From NCBI GenBank assembly GCA_033064195.1, contig JARBJD010000442.1:1-50107 (forward strand): 50,107 nt of DNA. The letters run 5' to 3'. The notes beneath the pieces are model-generated. The model was not told the DNA's origin. It saw only the letters and a program-made list of their open reading frames with translations, and ran no database searches. The stretch comes from Blattamonas nauphoetae. Its lineage: Eukaryota; Preaxostyla; Oxymonadida. This document shows, piece after piece, positions 39,809 through 50,107 of the stretch; the stretch's first letter is position 1; the number at the start of each line of letters is the position of its first letter. The position numbers were made by a program, and so were the translations under genes.

Positions 39809-42800
39809 ATGGCACTGCTAAAACCAGTCAAGGAAAGAATTCAAGAAATTCGAGATCTCTTTCCGAATACACAATTTCACTTTATTGATGGTCGAAGATA
39901 CAATCCTGACAGTACAAATTATCAACATCACAGATCATTTCTCCTGAATATGCTACAACACACTGATCTCGAGTTTCCACATCCAATAAAGAATCTCGAT
40001 CTCAATCTCATTCCAGATTTTATTGAACAAGTGAAACTTCGACAACAGATGGCGTCAGAAGATCGACTCGCTCACCGAATGATTGTTGAAAACATGAGAG
40101 CAAATCCAAGAGTGAACAAAGATGAACTGAAAAAGCAAGTGTTCAGAATGACGTGGAAACTGAAATCAATCGAAGAGAAGCTGATGGATCATTGGATGAA
40201 GAATCTGTTGATCATTCAAAAGAAAAATGAACAAATGGAAAAAAGAGAAGTACAGACATTTGATGGATTTGAAGAATGCATACTACTTGCTGAACCGCGT
40301 GACAAAGTAGCATTCAATTCTTGTCTCATGGATGCACGAAGGAAGTTCAAAAAGAATGAAGTCGAGAAGGTTGAAGATAATGGAAAACCATATCAACTGT
40401 ACTTCCACAATCATCTGAAGAACGTTGAAGAAATCACAACATTCATCAAAGCAGTGTTCGACAAAGAGAAAGACCATCCATTCAAGATTAGTATTGACTT
40501 TGGAAAGATCATCGAGAGAAAAGACAAAGATGAGACAACTTACAATGACTTCAGACCAGAATTGGAGAACACGTCAAAGAGTTTTCCGACAGTGATCCGA
40601 AGTACTGGAGATATTAATGAGTATTCAAAATATGCAATCAATCTGATCAAAGAATCACAAGAGAGAACACTGATGGATACGAAGACAATGTACATCGCTT
40701 TCCACTCAATTCTAGTTGCAGTCTATCGATTCCCAGTTGCAGGAAAAGCAAATGCCATTCTCACTGAACACATCAAAACGAGAAACGTTCGGTACATCGA
40801 TTCTGAGTTCAACATCTGCTTCTTTCAATCATTGTCGTTCCTCACACTTCCTGAGGTTCCAGGGAAGAAGATATCAATCAACATGAGAAACGTTGAAGCA
40901 AAAAGATTGTTCGCAGAATCGAAGAATCTGACCCACCTGAAGCCACATCAACTGACTGAACACTTGCGCAATTATCCTGGATTTGATATCGCTTGTGATT
41001 TGGAGAAAGAAATGATTGGACACAACATCACAGTTCACATTTATGAATATGATGAAGACAAGAAGAAGTATTTCCTAAGTCAATCGTATGTCAACGAAAA
41101 TGACGATGCAAGAGTTCTCCCACTTCTGATGATTCCTCTCACTGCAACTCTCGTTCATGTGATGTTCATTGTTGATCCTGAGAAAATCACTGGATACAAA
41201 CTCTGTCCATACTGTCAATCGAGAGGATTCCAAGTCAAGGATTCTCACTTCAAGACATACTACGAGAAGCATCTCAAAGAGTGCAAAGAACTTGATGGAA
41301 AACATGTGAAGAAGAGCTCCCTGGACAAAACTCCAAGACCGTACGTTCCACATATTCTCAACAATAGAACATATGAATTTCTGATGGCACACAAAAGACA
41401 ATACGAATTCAAACCAACACAGTACTACATCACATACGATTTCGAAACCATGGAAGATCTCATTCTTGACAACTTGTTCTCTGATGAAAATACTCAGTTG
41501 ATCTCACATTTAAAACCTCTCTCTGTTGCATCAGCAATCAAAACAAAATCAGGAGTGAAGTCAATCTACTTTGATCTTCGAGATGGAAAGGACTTTGTGA
41601 AGCAATGGATCAGACAACTCTTCAAATATGCCGAGACAGTTCGAGAAGATAACTACTACGAAGACCCTGAAATCCCCTCACAAAATGAAGTCAGTGTGAT
41701 TGGATTCAACAGTTCTAGATTCGACATCAATCTCATCTTTCGTGATCTCGTTGACAAGGATTGGAAAGTGGTGAGCTTTCTTGGATCCACAACAAAGTAC
41801 AAACAAGTGTTGATCAGACATGAGAAAACACAACAAGTCCTTCGATTCATTGACATGATGTCAAACACAGGACCAATGACGTTGGATAATGCAGTCAAAG
41901 CCTTTGGAGGAAACACAACGCTTCAGAAATCATTCTTTGCATACGAATCATTTGATTCATCAGACTACGACACAGTGCTGAGCAAACAAGAACCATTCTC
42001 CAAATATGAATTCTACTCCAGTTTGAACAACAGTGAAATGTCCGACACAGATTACAAACTTTTCCTTGATGATTGGAAGAAGCAAGGATTCAAGAACAGA
42101 TGGGACTACCTGAAATTCTACAACATCAGAGACGTCGAATGCATGATTGCACCTCTGGATAATCTGATTGATCTGAACTTCCAGTACAAAGTGGATATGT
42201 TGCACAATCTCTCACTCTCAGCCAATGCTTCAGCAATCAAGTATGCATGTGCCTACAAGGACTTTGATATCGATGATGATTTCAATGGAGTGGATCAATC
42301 TGGAGAAATAAAAATCACGAAACAATACTGGAAGTACAAGGTTGCATCATACATTTATCAAGACCAGAAAGCACATCGCAGTACTGACAAAATGTCACTG
42401 AAGCAGACTACGAGTGGTTTGTTCAACAGTGCAAGAGAGTGTGCTACATCTGCAAGAGTCACTTCACAAGCAGTTCGACCAACACTGGATCGAATCGACA
42501 ATTCAAAAGGACATTCAAAAGAGAACGTAAAGATCTGCTGTGATTACTGCAACACTTACAAGTCAGACAAAGATGAACATCTCACACGATTGAGAATACA
42601 ACTGAAGAAGTACTGCATCTGGAAATCCTTGCCGATGACTCTGACACACGAGCAAACATATCACAAACTGAGAGCCGCAGTGACTGGTGGATTATCGAAT
42701 GTTCAACACCGACAGAATATAAAAGATGTGACACCGATCAATCACTTCACATATGAAGATGGAAAAGTTATCTCCAAGGACACAGAACACAAAATGACTC

Positions 42801-44197
42801 ATGTCTGTGGTGTTGACTCAAATTCACTGTATCCAAGTGCATTCTCATCAATCAAGAACAAGAACAATCCATACACGAAACACAGAATGTACATGCCAGG
42901 ACGATGCTTATTCACCGCAACAGGAGATAAAGAATGTCGCAAGACAATCGAAGACAAGAATCAGAAGACACTATTTGTTGCAGAACTGAAAGGACATATC
43001 GATGAAAAGTACATAAATGAGTTCATTAACTTCCCACCAATCTTCAGGAACATCGTTGTCAATACAACAGAAGAAAACATTGGAGAGAAGACATATTCAC
43101 TGATGAAGAAGCATGGATTGAAGACTGATGACAAGCAAAGGAAGCTGACCCAACTCTTGAGCACTCACGATCAGTATATGTTCTTTTCGACATACTATCT
43201 GTGGTTCCTCATCGACTATTGCCACTTCATCGTCGACGACATCAAGAGTGTGATGGTGTTCTCGAGACATGCAGGATTTGAACCATTTGTGACATCATTC
43301 ATGAATGACAGAATAGAAGCAATGAAGGTTGGAAACAAAGGAAAGGAACAATTCTGTAAAACGAACTTGAATGGAAGTTACGGATATGATGGAATGAACA
43401 CTGAGAAATACAACTCAATCACAATCTGCAATGAGAAGAGAACATACTTGAAGCAAATGATGAAAGGATTTGTGGCGACAAGAGAGATCAATGAGGACAA
43501 CTACATCGTGATTGAAGACAGAGAGAAAGCATCGTGCAAAACATGCCTGCAAGAAGCAGTATTCACACTCGACAATGCGAAGTTCTGGTATCTGAATTTC
43601 ATCTACAACTTCATGTACAAGTGCCTAGACATGAACAAGATTCATTTCTGTGAGGGTGATACTGATTCTGCTTATTGGGCAATTAGTGGAGATCCGAATG
43701 CTGGAATTCATCAACAATTTGAACACGTGCTTGCTGACAAAGAATTCTATGATGCCCACAAATAAGAATGGTTTCCCAATCCTGAAAAAGGAGTTGATGA
43801 TGAGAAGAAACTGTTGGGATTAGCAATTGAAAAGGAAGGTGAACAGATAATCTGTCTTGCACCCAAGTGTTACTCTCTCGATGAGAAATGCAAGATCAAA
43901 GGAGTGTCTCTAAAGAAAACAAATATCACAAGTGACGATTATAAGAAGTGTCTTAGTGGAGAGAAAACTGTGACTACCACCTTGAACTTCACCGTAAAAC
44001 GGTTCAAGCATCAGTATGATGCGTTTCAGACGAGAAGAGTCGTGAGCGAAGAGGACAGTAATGGATTTGAGATTGCGAAAATACAACAGCAGAAACTCAG
44101 TCTCAGTGGAATTCATCTGAAGGCAATCATACTTGAAAATGAATCGTGTCCTCCATTCATTCATGGACTGAAAGCAACTGATTATATTATTGAATAA
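39809..44197 (+). pseudogene. Polinton protein-primed DNA polymerase B, copy B (broken)
   Basis: Closely related to the copy A polymerase along its whole length. Exonuclease motifs (DFETMEDL, GFNSSRFD, YNIRDVEC), polymerase motif A (NSLYPSAF), B (KTNLNGSYGYDG) and C (EGDTDSAYWA) are all seen. The HNH-like region between ExoIII and motif A (LDRIDNSKGHSKENV, CDYCNTYKS) is present here too, so it belongs to the lineage and is not peculiar to one copy. The OTU-like N-terminal pattern (DSEFNICFFQSLSF) is also kept. The gene is nearly whole, with a very small number of breaks, which suggests recent loss. It is followed after 22 bases by the integrase. Confidence 0.9.
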
Positions 44198-44203
44198 ACA
44201 CAA

Positions 44204-44219
44204 ACTTTATTTTGTATAA
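44204..44219 (+). promoter_or_regulatory. Shared start-site motif, integrase gene, copy B
   Basis: CTTTATTTTGTATAA before ATG at 44220, the same variant as at the copy A integrase. Confidence 0.5.
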
Positions 44220-44739
44220 ATGAATACACGACAGATTAATACTTTAGTGAATAGGTTACTGAATTGCACACAACACTCTAAAGAGAAAATATTCAATGTC
44301 AAGTTCAATAGAACCAACACTTTACCAGTATATGATGTCTATGATTCACATGGAGAATATGTAGCAAACGACGAAACATATTTCGAGGATTGGTTCAATG
44401 GTGGATTACCTCCTTATTTAACTATTTCAGATGGAACAAAAGTAGTCTCACAGTTTCTGATTGAATTCTTGGGAAAACGTGTCAGTGATTGGAGATGTGA
44501 AAAAGCATACAAGATGTATAAAGAATATCATCGAAAGTACAATCAACAAGTGACACCAATTCTCTCACCAAGAGTTCGAAGCCCTGCAGAGGCAAGACCA
44601 ATACCCATTCCAGTGCAAAGACCAATAGCAATAGAACCACCTGAATATCTAATTATTCCTGGACTGAAGAGAAACTTGAAATCAATGGGGTTTGAATATG
44701 AATATCCAATGAAGGAGAGGAAGTTCGAAGAGGATGATG

Positions 44740-44780
<41 letters not shown>

Positions 44781-46211
44781 GATGATGATGACATTATACC
44801 AATTTCACAGATGCAGGATCCAATAGAGAGAAATCCCTTCTTCACACCAACCGTGTTCAACCACCCAGTGAGGGAGATCAGACAGAATGAACCGACGACA
44901 CAGCAAGTGCTCAAGAAGTTGGCACAAATGAAAGGATTGTTTGATCATCAACAGAGAAACGATTCAGAAGATGAACAGATCAAAGCTGAGAACTCAATAA
45001 TGAAAATCAAAAGCAGATGGAACACTTTATTACATCACACATTCTGGATGCAAATAAAATGAACAGAGACACATTCGTTCGAGCCTCAATACACAGAAAG
45101 ATTGCGAACGAAGATCTTGACTTCATTCTGACTCACACAAAACAAATCCCATTCGGAGGAAGATCATTTCAGGATTGGTATGAGGAATTTGATCACAGAT
45201 GGAGTGTAGCACATCCGAGGAAAATTCAGAGAGAAAAGGAGGTGATGCGATGAGAATTGATCCACCAATGATTCCAAAAGCAACGGAAAAATAGTGTATC
45301 CATTTCGATCAAAAATGCAGTTCATGTCGAAAGCAATTACAGGTGATCCACAGAAGACATCAGACAGAAAGGTTCCTCAGAATTGTGATAGACCATACTT
45401 TTCTCCCAAGTTTGGATCCTGGGAAATTGATCTTGTATTTATCCAATCACCAACGTCGAAAACAGTACTTCAGATATACCTCTTCGAATTAACATCAACA
45501 CTAAATACCTGGTCGACATTCCTGTACTGGATAAATCATGGAGCAAAGTCAAGACTGCAATCAATGACCTGATTAATTATCGTGGCGTTCACGTTAACAA
45601 CATTCGAGGTGATGGTGAAGCAGCATGGACAAGTGGAGAAGCATCAGAGTTTTCAAGGATCAGAATGTCAATACTTATTTCACAAGCTCACCATTTACAA
45701 ATCACAACAGAATTGTCGATCGCGTGATAAGAACAATCAGAGATGGATTCCAAGACAATGCGACACAGATGGCCAATCATTCATTGATGAATCAGATGGT
45801 GGAATACAACAACATGACTCCTCATCGAGCGTACTGGAACAAGTTCACTCCACAGCAGGCACAAAACAATCGTGAAATCGAAGCTCTGTACATCTCCAGT
45901 TGTGAAGAACAATTAAAGAACATCCAAAGCAACAGACAACACAGATGTTATGGAAATTCAAACCAGGAAACATTCTACTGATTCATCTTGATCTGGACAA
46001 GACTGTTGCCAAGTTTCAGAAGAAGAGAAGGCAGTTTCAATTCGTGGGGAAATTCATTGAATACAAGCACGGTAATGTTGTAGCTACTCTACTGAATGGA
46101 CTGACGTGTCTGTCAAAAGTTGTCTACGTTCCAATCCAACACACAAAGTTCCATGCAGACTCTATTGACGACTTAACTCCAGAGTTCATTGCTGAGTTCG
46201 GTCTATTCTGA
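44220..46211 (+). pseudogene. Polinton retroviral-type integrase, copy B (broken)
   Basis: Homologous to the 640-aa copy A integrase: N-terminal NDETYFEDWFNGGL, the proline-rich ARPIPIPVQRPIAIEPP, the acidic run (expanded here), the catalytic core region (FGSWEIDLVFIQSPTSK, then HNRIVDRVIRTIRDGF) and the tail barrel (FVGKFIEYKHGNVVATLL). The N-terminal quarter has diverged more than the rest. Several breaks, so a fossil. The 119-aa gene follows after about 70 bases. Confidence 0.88.
44732..44793 (+). repeat. GAT trinucleotide tract in the integrase linker
   Basis: About 20 GAT/GAG/GAA codons in a row give a poly-Asp/Glu linker. Copy A has only a short acidic run at the matching place (around 2885-2905). 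A microsatellite expansion that keeps the frame. Confidence 0.9.
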
Positions 46212-46279
46212 CCTCAGAACTTCGTTCGCTTCAATTATGACTATTCTCAAAATGTTTCAGATATTTTTATTTCACTTCA

Positions 46280-46639
46280 ATGACATCACTGAAAATATTA
46301 GAACCATTTGATCCTGAACAGAAAGAGTTCACGAACATCCACGACTTTCAGAGATACTTGGAGAAGAATAGAAAAGAACTGAATGAGTACACAACACAGA
46401 AACTGAATAGGATGATTCAAATCGATGGATATCGAATTACAAAAATAAGAGGTGAGATAGCACTGAGGAAACGATATGTTGATGCTTCCACTTCACCTAA
46501 TTCACTCTCGATTGACCAGAGACTTTCAGACATTGAAGAATCAATTCGAGCGTTGACAGATACTCTCAGTATGAGGCTTCGAAGTCTTGACGATACAATA
46601 GGTAATCTAATTCAAGAGCTAACGGACAGTTCGGTTTAA
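46280..46639 (+). CDS. 119-aa Polinton protein of unknown function, copy B
   Basis: Complete frame; seven residues differ from copy A by eye (112 of 119 identical), five of them in the C-terminal coiled-coil-like part. It is retained open although the neighbouring integrase and ATPase are broken, which may only reflect its small size. Its end abuts the end of the convergent ATPase gene. Function not recognised. Confidence 0.75.
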   Translation: MTSLKILEPFDPEQKEFTNIHDFQRYLEKNRKELNEYTTQKLNRMIQIDGYRITKIRGEIALRKRYVDASTSPNSLSIDQRLSDIEESIRALTDTLSMRLRSLDDTIGNLIQELTDSSV

Positions 46640-46727
46640 ACCTTCTTTGTTGATCTCAGTCAGTGCAACTCCATCTGTATTGTATCGAAGAATGATTGCT
46701 TCACATTTTTGTTTCCGTTGATAGATA

Positions 46728-48309
46728 CAGGGTGGTCACCCAAAACTTGGTCGGACATTTTCTCGCGTTTCAACAGGAATCATGGTTTGATTCTTTTGTG
46801 ACTGTTCATTTCATCATTTTGCATTCTATGCTTGTTTTCATTTTTGAAAAAATGGTTCAACTTAGACTTTTGTGGTTTGATCCTTCCCATCATATGTCCT
46901 CAACTGAATTTCGTATTCGAGATCGGACTTTAATAGATTTTGCTGGAGAATGCAGCTTCATTACAAAGAAGCTCATTCTCTGCTTGCATCCTACTACCCA
47001 GACGATAAACCGTGCTTGGAAACCTGCAGAAAAGGAAGGACTTGGAGAACGGCACTTTTCAGTTACTGGAAAGGTTCCCAATCACGTCAGAAGCAACCTC
47101 ACTCTAATCAACGCCCTTTCTCAAATTTTAGCTGAAGACACTTCATTATCTCTGCGAGCGATGTGGAGAATTACTGGTTTTCATCCACAAACAATCAAAA
47201 ATGTCTTCTCGGACATTTTGGCTTAGTCCGACGCTACACTAGATGGGTCCCTCATCTTCTGACAGACTCTCAAAACCAATCGCATTCAGCTGGCACAGGA
47301 TCTACTACTCACTCAACAAAGAGAAACGAAAAGGATGGAGGTATCTGATCACGGGAGATGAGAGTTGGATCAAATGGACAAACCCTCATTCTTTCGTTTG
47401 GCTTCACCCAAACGACCCTCGACCGGTGAGAGAGCGAATCAACATCGGCAGCGGGAAGACGATGTTGGTGGCGTTTTGGAATTGATTTCACTTTCCTTCG
47501 AATGATCCCCAGAGGGAAAGGAATTACTGCTCAAGTGTTCGTGAACGAGATTTTGGACGAAATGGAAACAGAGATTCTTTTGCAAGACACATTTGACATC
47601 AACGATTTTGTCCGGTATCTTCATATGGACAATGCGCCCTGCCACAACTCCAAGCTGGTCCGTACATTTCTCGAGACTTCTCTATTTTCCAAAATTTCAT
47701 CCTCCTACAGTCCAGATCTCGCCCCGTGCGATTTCTGGCTGTTGGAGAAATGAAGATGCGCCTGAAAGGTATCACAGTCAAATCAGACGAAGAACTCAAA
47801 ACACATCGATTCATTCATGGCAGAGCAAACCACCGCAAAAGAATCCGAGTATTCGAAAACTGGATCAGACGCTGTGAACTGGTAATTCAGAATCAAGGCG
47901 AGTACATCTAACCGTCGCATTTTGTTCTCTTTCTCAACTTTGTTGTATTCTGGAATTTTTGATTTGGTTGACCAAATTTTATCAATAGCACACTCATTTT
48001 GACCATCAAAGTCATTTTTAGTTTTTCTCACCCCAGGAACTGTTTTGTTCTGACAACATTTCTGAACAGGATTGGAATACACTCAGATACAAGTTTTGTG
48101 TTTGTATAAGTTTTTATCACTTTTCGGAAAGTTCTTCTGTCGAGACATCTCTCACCCATCTCATTCTCGAGATTCAGATGTGTGACACTCGGATTCGACG
48201 AGCTAACCAAAGACAAAATGAGGTATCTCATCTAAATTCAAGTGAAATGACTTAGGAATAGCATATTCCAAGAAGTGTCACCCCGACCAAGTTTTGGGTG
48301 ACCACCCTG
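46728..48309 (+). mobile_element. Mariner-family DNA transposon inside the Polinton ATPase gene
   Basis: Exact 27-bp terminal inverted repeats beginning CAGGGTGGTCACCC, flanked by TA (46726-46727 and 48310-48311). The matching place in Polinton copy A (about 963-970) has no insertion: GTTGATAAACATTCCAGAAC there against GTTGATAGATA|TATTCCAGAAC around the element here. Length 1582 bp with one degraded transposase gene. A second, inverted copy starts at 49525. Confidence 0.95.
46853..47911 (+). pseudogene. Mariner transposase, multiple frameshifts
   Basis: Recognisable parts in order: N-terminal DNA-binding segment (FRIRDRTLIDFAGE, then SLRAMWRITGFHPQTIK), first catalytic region LITGDESWIKW near 47350, second HMDNAPCHNSKLVRTFL near 47625, third SYSPDLAPCDFWLLE near 47710, and the C-terminal KRIRVFENWIRRCELVIQNQ. 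Frames change near 47226, 47485 and 47750, so it is not functional. About 33-34 residues separate the second and third aspartates, the mariner pattern. It is a different subfamily from the element at 11625. Confidence 0.85.
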
Positions 48310-49093
48310 TATTCCAGAACTGTCGAATATCAATTGGCGAGTTCAACTGAGGATAGACTCGACTGATTCGTTCTTTGTTGAATCCTCCAAAGATCCACAT
48401 TGCATCAATGTTTGACTTCATGTCAGCTGACAAACTGAAGAGCTCATGCATTGTCAGAAAGAATGTGAACTTTGGTTGTCGATTCTCCAATAATAAGTCC
48501 ATCATTGTCATTCTATTTTTGATGTTCTACGTTCACCAAGAATCTGACGACAGTCATCAAGAAGTATAATCGTTTGGAGATTCTTGACTGAGAAGTCATC
48601 AATGTAAAGTGAGTCAAAGAGATCTCTCTGCATTCATCAGTGATTCTATTCTGCCATTGATTGTCAATAATCTCTTCATACGCTGCTTTTGATTCAGAGA
48701 GTTCCAACAGAAATGGAAGTGCATCATCGTATTTGACTTTCACATATGGAACGTCAGTATTGGTTTGAATTTGTCGAAGGTTGGATCAATATTCTTATCA
48801 GTGACGAAGACAAAGAGGTGAAACAGTTCATTTCTGACCTGAACATTTTGAGTTTGGCAACTTCTCGAAGAGCATTAAATGTTTGTCCACTTCCCTGTTT
48901 CCAACGAGGACATTCACTCATTGCGATTGAAATGCAGATCTGATGTATTTGTGATTGCACTTCATGAGAAACATTCCGATTTGATGCTTCACTCAATTTA
49001 TAGCTGCTGTAAGTGATATTGGAGATTTCTTCATTTATGATTTAACTCTAATTAAAATATACTTTTGATTTTTTATTTTGTATGAAAACACAC

Positions 49094-49524
49094 AATGTCA
49101 CAAAAAGATAGTGTACGTTCAACCACAAAGAAAAGCACAAGCGAAGAAACCAAAATGAGATACGGACTGGAGACTCAAGCAGCATTGAAACGAATCTATG
49201 ACGATGATATTCAAACCACGCAATGATGCTCTGTGTAGTCTTCCATCAGCTCGTGAGTATAGTACGAGAACTGGACGAAATTGGACTGCGAAAGTAGAAC
49301 AATATGGAAGTTCTCAGATGTGATGGTCTACGATAATGATACTGGAGATCTGATTGCAGTCAATGGTGCCATGCAAACTCCATACAATAATAGACCAGTC
49401 AAAGAGACATACTACGCAATGAATCCAACACCAGATATGCGAAGACTGAAACCATACATCATTCAATCAACAAAATGGAAGGAAAATCAAAGCTGTACAT
49501 CAATTTCCTCAAGAATGGAACATA
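49094..49524 (+). pseudogene. Remnant of an unidentified Polinton gene
   Basis: ATG at 49094 follows a start-site motif variant (GATTTTTTATTTTGTATGAA), diverging from the ATPase. Readable parts are SQKDSVRSTTKKSTSEETKM and, further on, DVMVYDNDTGDLIAVNG and NRPVKETYYAMNPTPDMRR. In Polintons this position often holds virion genes, but nothing here identifies it as capsid. Broken, and cut by a mariner insertion at 49525. The copy A counterpart is missing, where an inverted repeat begins instead. Confidence 0.5.
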
Positions 49525-50107
49525 CAGGGTGGTCACCAAAACTTGGTCAGTGACACTTCTTTGAACATGCTATTCCTAAGTCATTTCACTTGAATTTAGA
49601 TTGAGAGCCCTCATTTTGTCTTTGGTTAGCTGTCGAATCCGAGGTCACACATCTGAATCTCGAGAATGAGATGGGTGAGAGATGTCTCGACAGAAGAACT
49701 TTCCGAAAAGTGATAAAACTTATACAAACACAAAACTTGTATCTGAGTGTATTCCAATCCTGTTCAGAAATGTTGTCAGAACAAAGTGCTCCCTGGGGTG
49801 AGAAAACTAAAAAAATGACTTTTGATGGTCAAAATGAGTGTGCATTGATAAAATTTGGTCCAACCAAATCAAAAATTCCAGAATACAACAAGTTGAGAGA
49901 GAACAAAATGCGACGTTAGATGTACCGCCTTGATTCTGAATTACCAGTTCACAGCGTCTGATCCAGTTTCGAATACTCGGATTCTTCTTAGGGTGGTTTG
50001 CTCCCCACATGAATGAATCGATGTTTTGAGTTCTTCGTCTGATTTGACTGTGATACCTCTCTGGGCGCATCTTCATTTCCTCCAAACAGCCAGAAATCCA
50101 CGGGGCG
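49525..50107 (-). mobile_element. Second mariner copy, inverted, running off the window
   Basis: Begins CAGGGTGGTCACC after a TA (49523-49524), and for over 400 bases matches the reverse complement of the right part of the 46728 element, including GAATCTCGAGAATGAGATGG. The minus-strand transposase end (PSIRNWIRRCELVIQNQGG) is seen at 49900-50085. It is in opposite orientation to the first copy, 1.2 kb away, in the same Polinton. Confidence 0.93.

Larger units (their letters stand above)
46640..48996 (-). pseudogene. Polinton packaging ATPase, copy B (broken and split by a mariner element)
   Basis: Minus-strand pieces match the copy A ATPase: the SEASNRNVSHEVQSQIH start region, KVKYDDALPFLLELSESKAA, the helix-strand pair MTMMDLLLENRQPKFTFFLT and FGGFNKERISRVYPQLNSPI. 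A 1582-bp mariner element sits in its 3' third, and copy A preserves the uninterrupted site near 965. A few further breaks are present. Family: FtsK/HerA-like (A32-type) packaging ATPase of Polintons and related viruses. Confidence 0.8.
36900..50107 (+). mobile_element. Polinton/Maverick copy B (runs off the window)
   Basis: Same gene order as copy A but on the other strand: two-module proteins (37078, 39376), polymerase B (39809), integrase (44220), 119-aa protein (46280), convergent packaging ATPase (to 48996), then a divergent gene remnant. Two mariner-family insertions (46728 and 49525) lie inside it. Small genes remain open while polymerase, integrase, ATPase and the last gene are broken, in total perhaps a dozen breaks. 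Protein identity to copy A is very high where compared. The left edge is uncertain (AT-rich shift near 36.8-36.9 kb), and I could not find terminal repeats. No capsid gene is recognised inside the window. Likely young to moderate age, older-looking than copy A. Confidence 0.88.

Noticed and set aside
1-50107. tRNA, rRNA and CRISPR arrays
   Set aside because: Looked for by eye (GGTTCGA-type arms, short regular repeats); none formed a convincing structure.

Overview
The window looks like nuclear DNA of an anaerobic protist, most likely the oxymonad Blattamonas or a close relative. Several host proteins here (the ~357-aa helical family starting MTTL..TTDTL, kinase plus SPRY-like repeat proteins, secreted beta-helix proteins) match from memory the large paralogous families of that genus. 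This is recognition, not a search result. Host genes carry very short introns (about 23-98 bp) with GTNTGT-type donors. No bacterial features (ribosome binding sites, operons, CRISPR) are seen.

Layout: (1) 1-8605, a Polinton/Maverick copy (copy A), reading leftwards: a small two-module protein, protein-primed DNA polymerase B, retroviral-type integrase, a 119-aa protein and a convergent packaging ATPase that is broken. (2) 8650-10615, decayed fragments of host helical-repeat genes. (3) 10841-17890, a minus-strand host gene for a protein kinase with four SPRY-like modules. I can trace it as 17 exons totalling 4077 coding bases once a 2.17-kb mariner-type transposon sitting in one coding exon is set aside. 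(4) 18.1-25.9 kb, further minus-strand host genes: a membrane protein, two members of the ~357-aa helical family with a shared upstream motif, and a broken beta-helix surface protein. (5) 26.8-33.2 kb, a 2.3-kb direct duplication whose second copy carries an 889-bp insertion with almost perfect 337-bp inverted arms; the first copy preserves the empty site. (6) 33.6-34.8 kb, a probably GPI-anchored, codon-biased surface protein. (7) about 36.9-50.1 kb, a second Polinton (copy B) in the opposite orientation, with the same gene order, older-looking (several genes broken) and hit twice by one mariner family.

The two Polintons point away from each other and bracket about 28 kb of host sequence. 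Their genes share a short T-rich/AATTTGTA motif placed directly before the start codons, which looks like a common promoter or initiator. Most striking: an HNH-nuclease-like zinc module inside the Polinton polymerase, the tiny introns, a transposon whose removal leaves a clean reading frame, and the near-perfect foldback insertion with a dated empty site.
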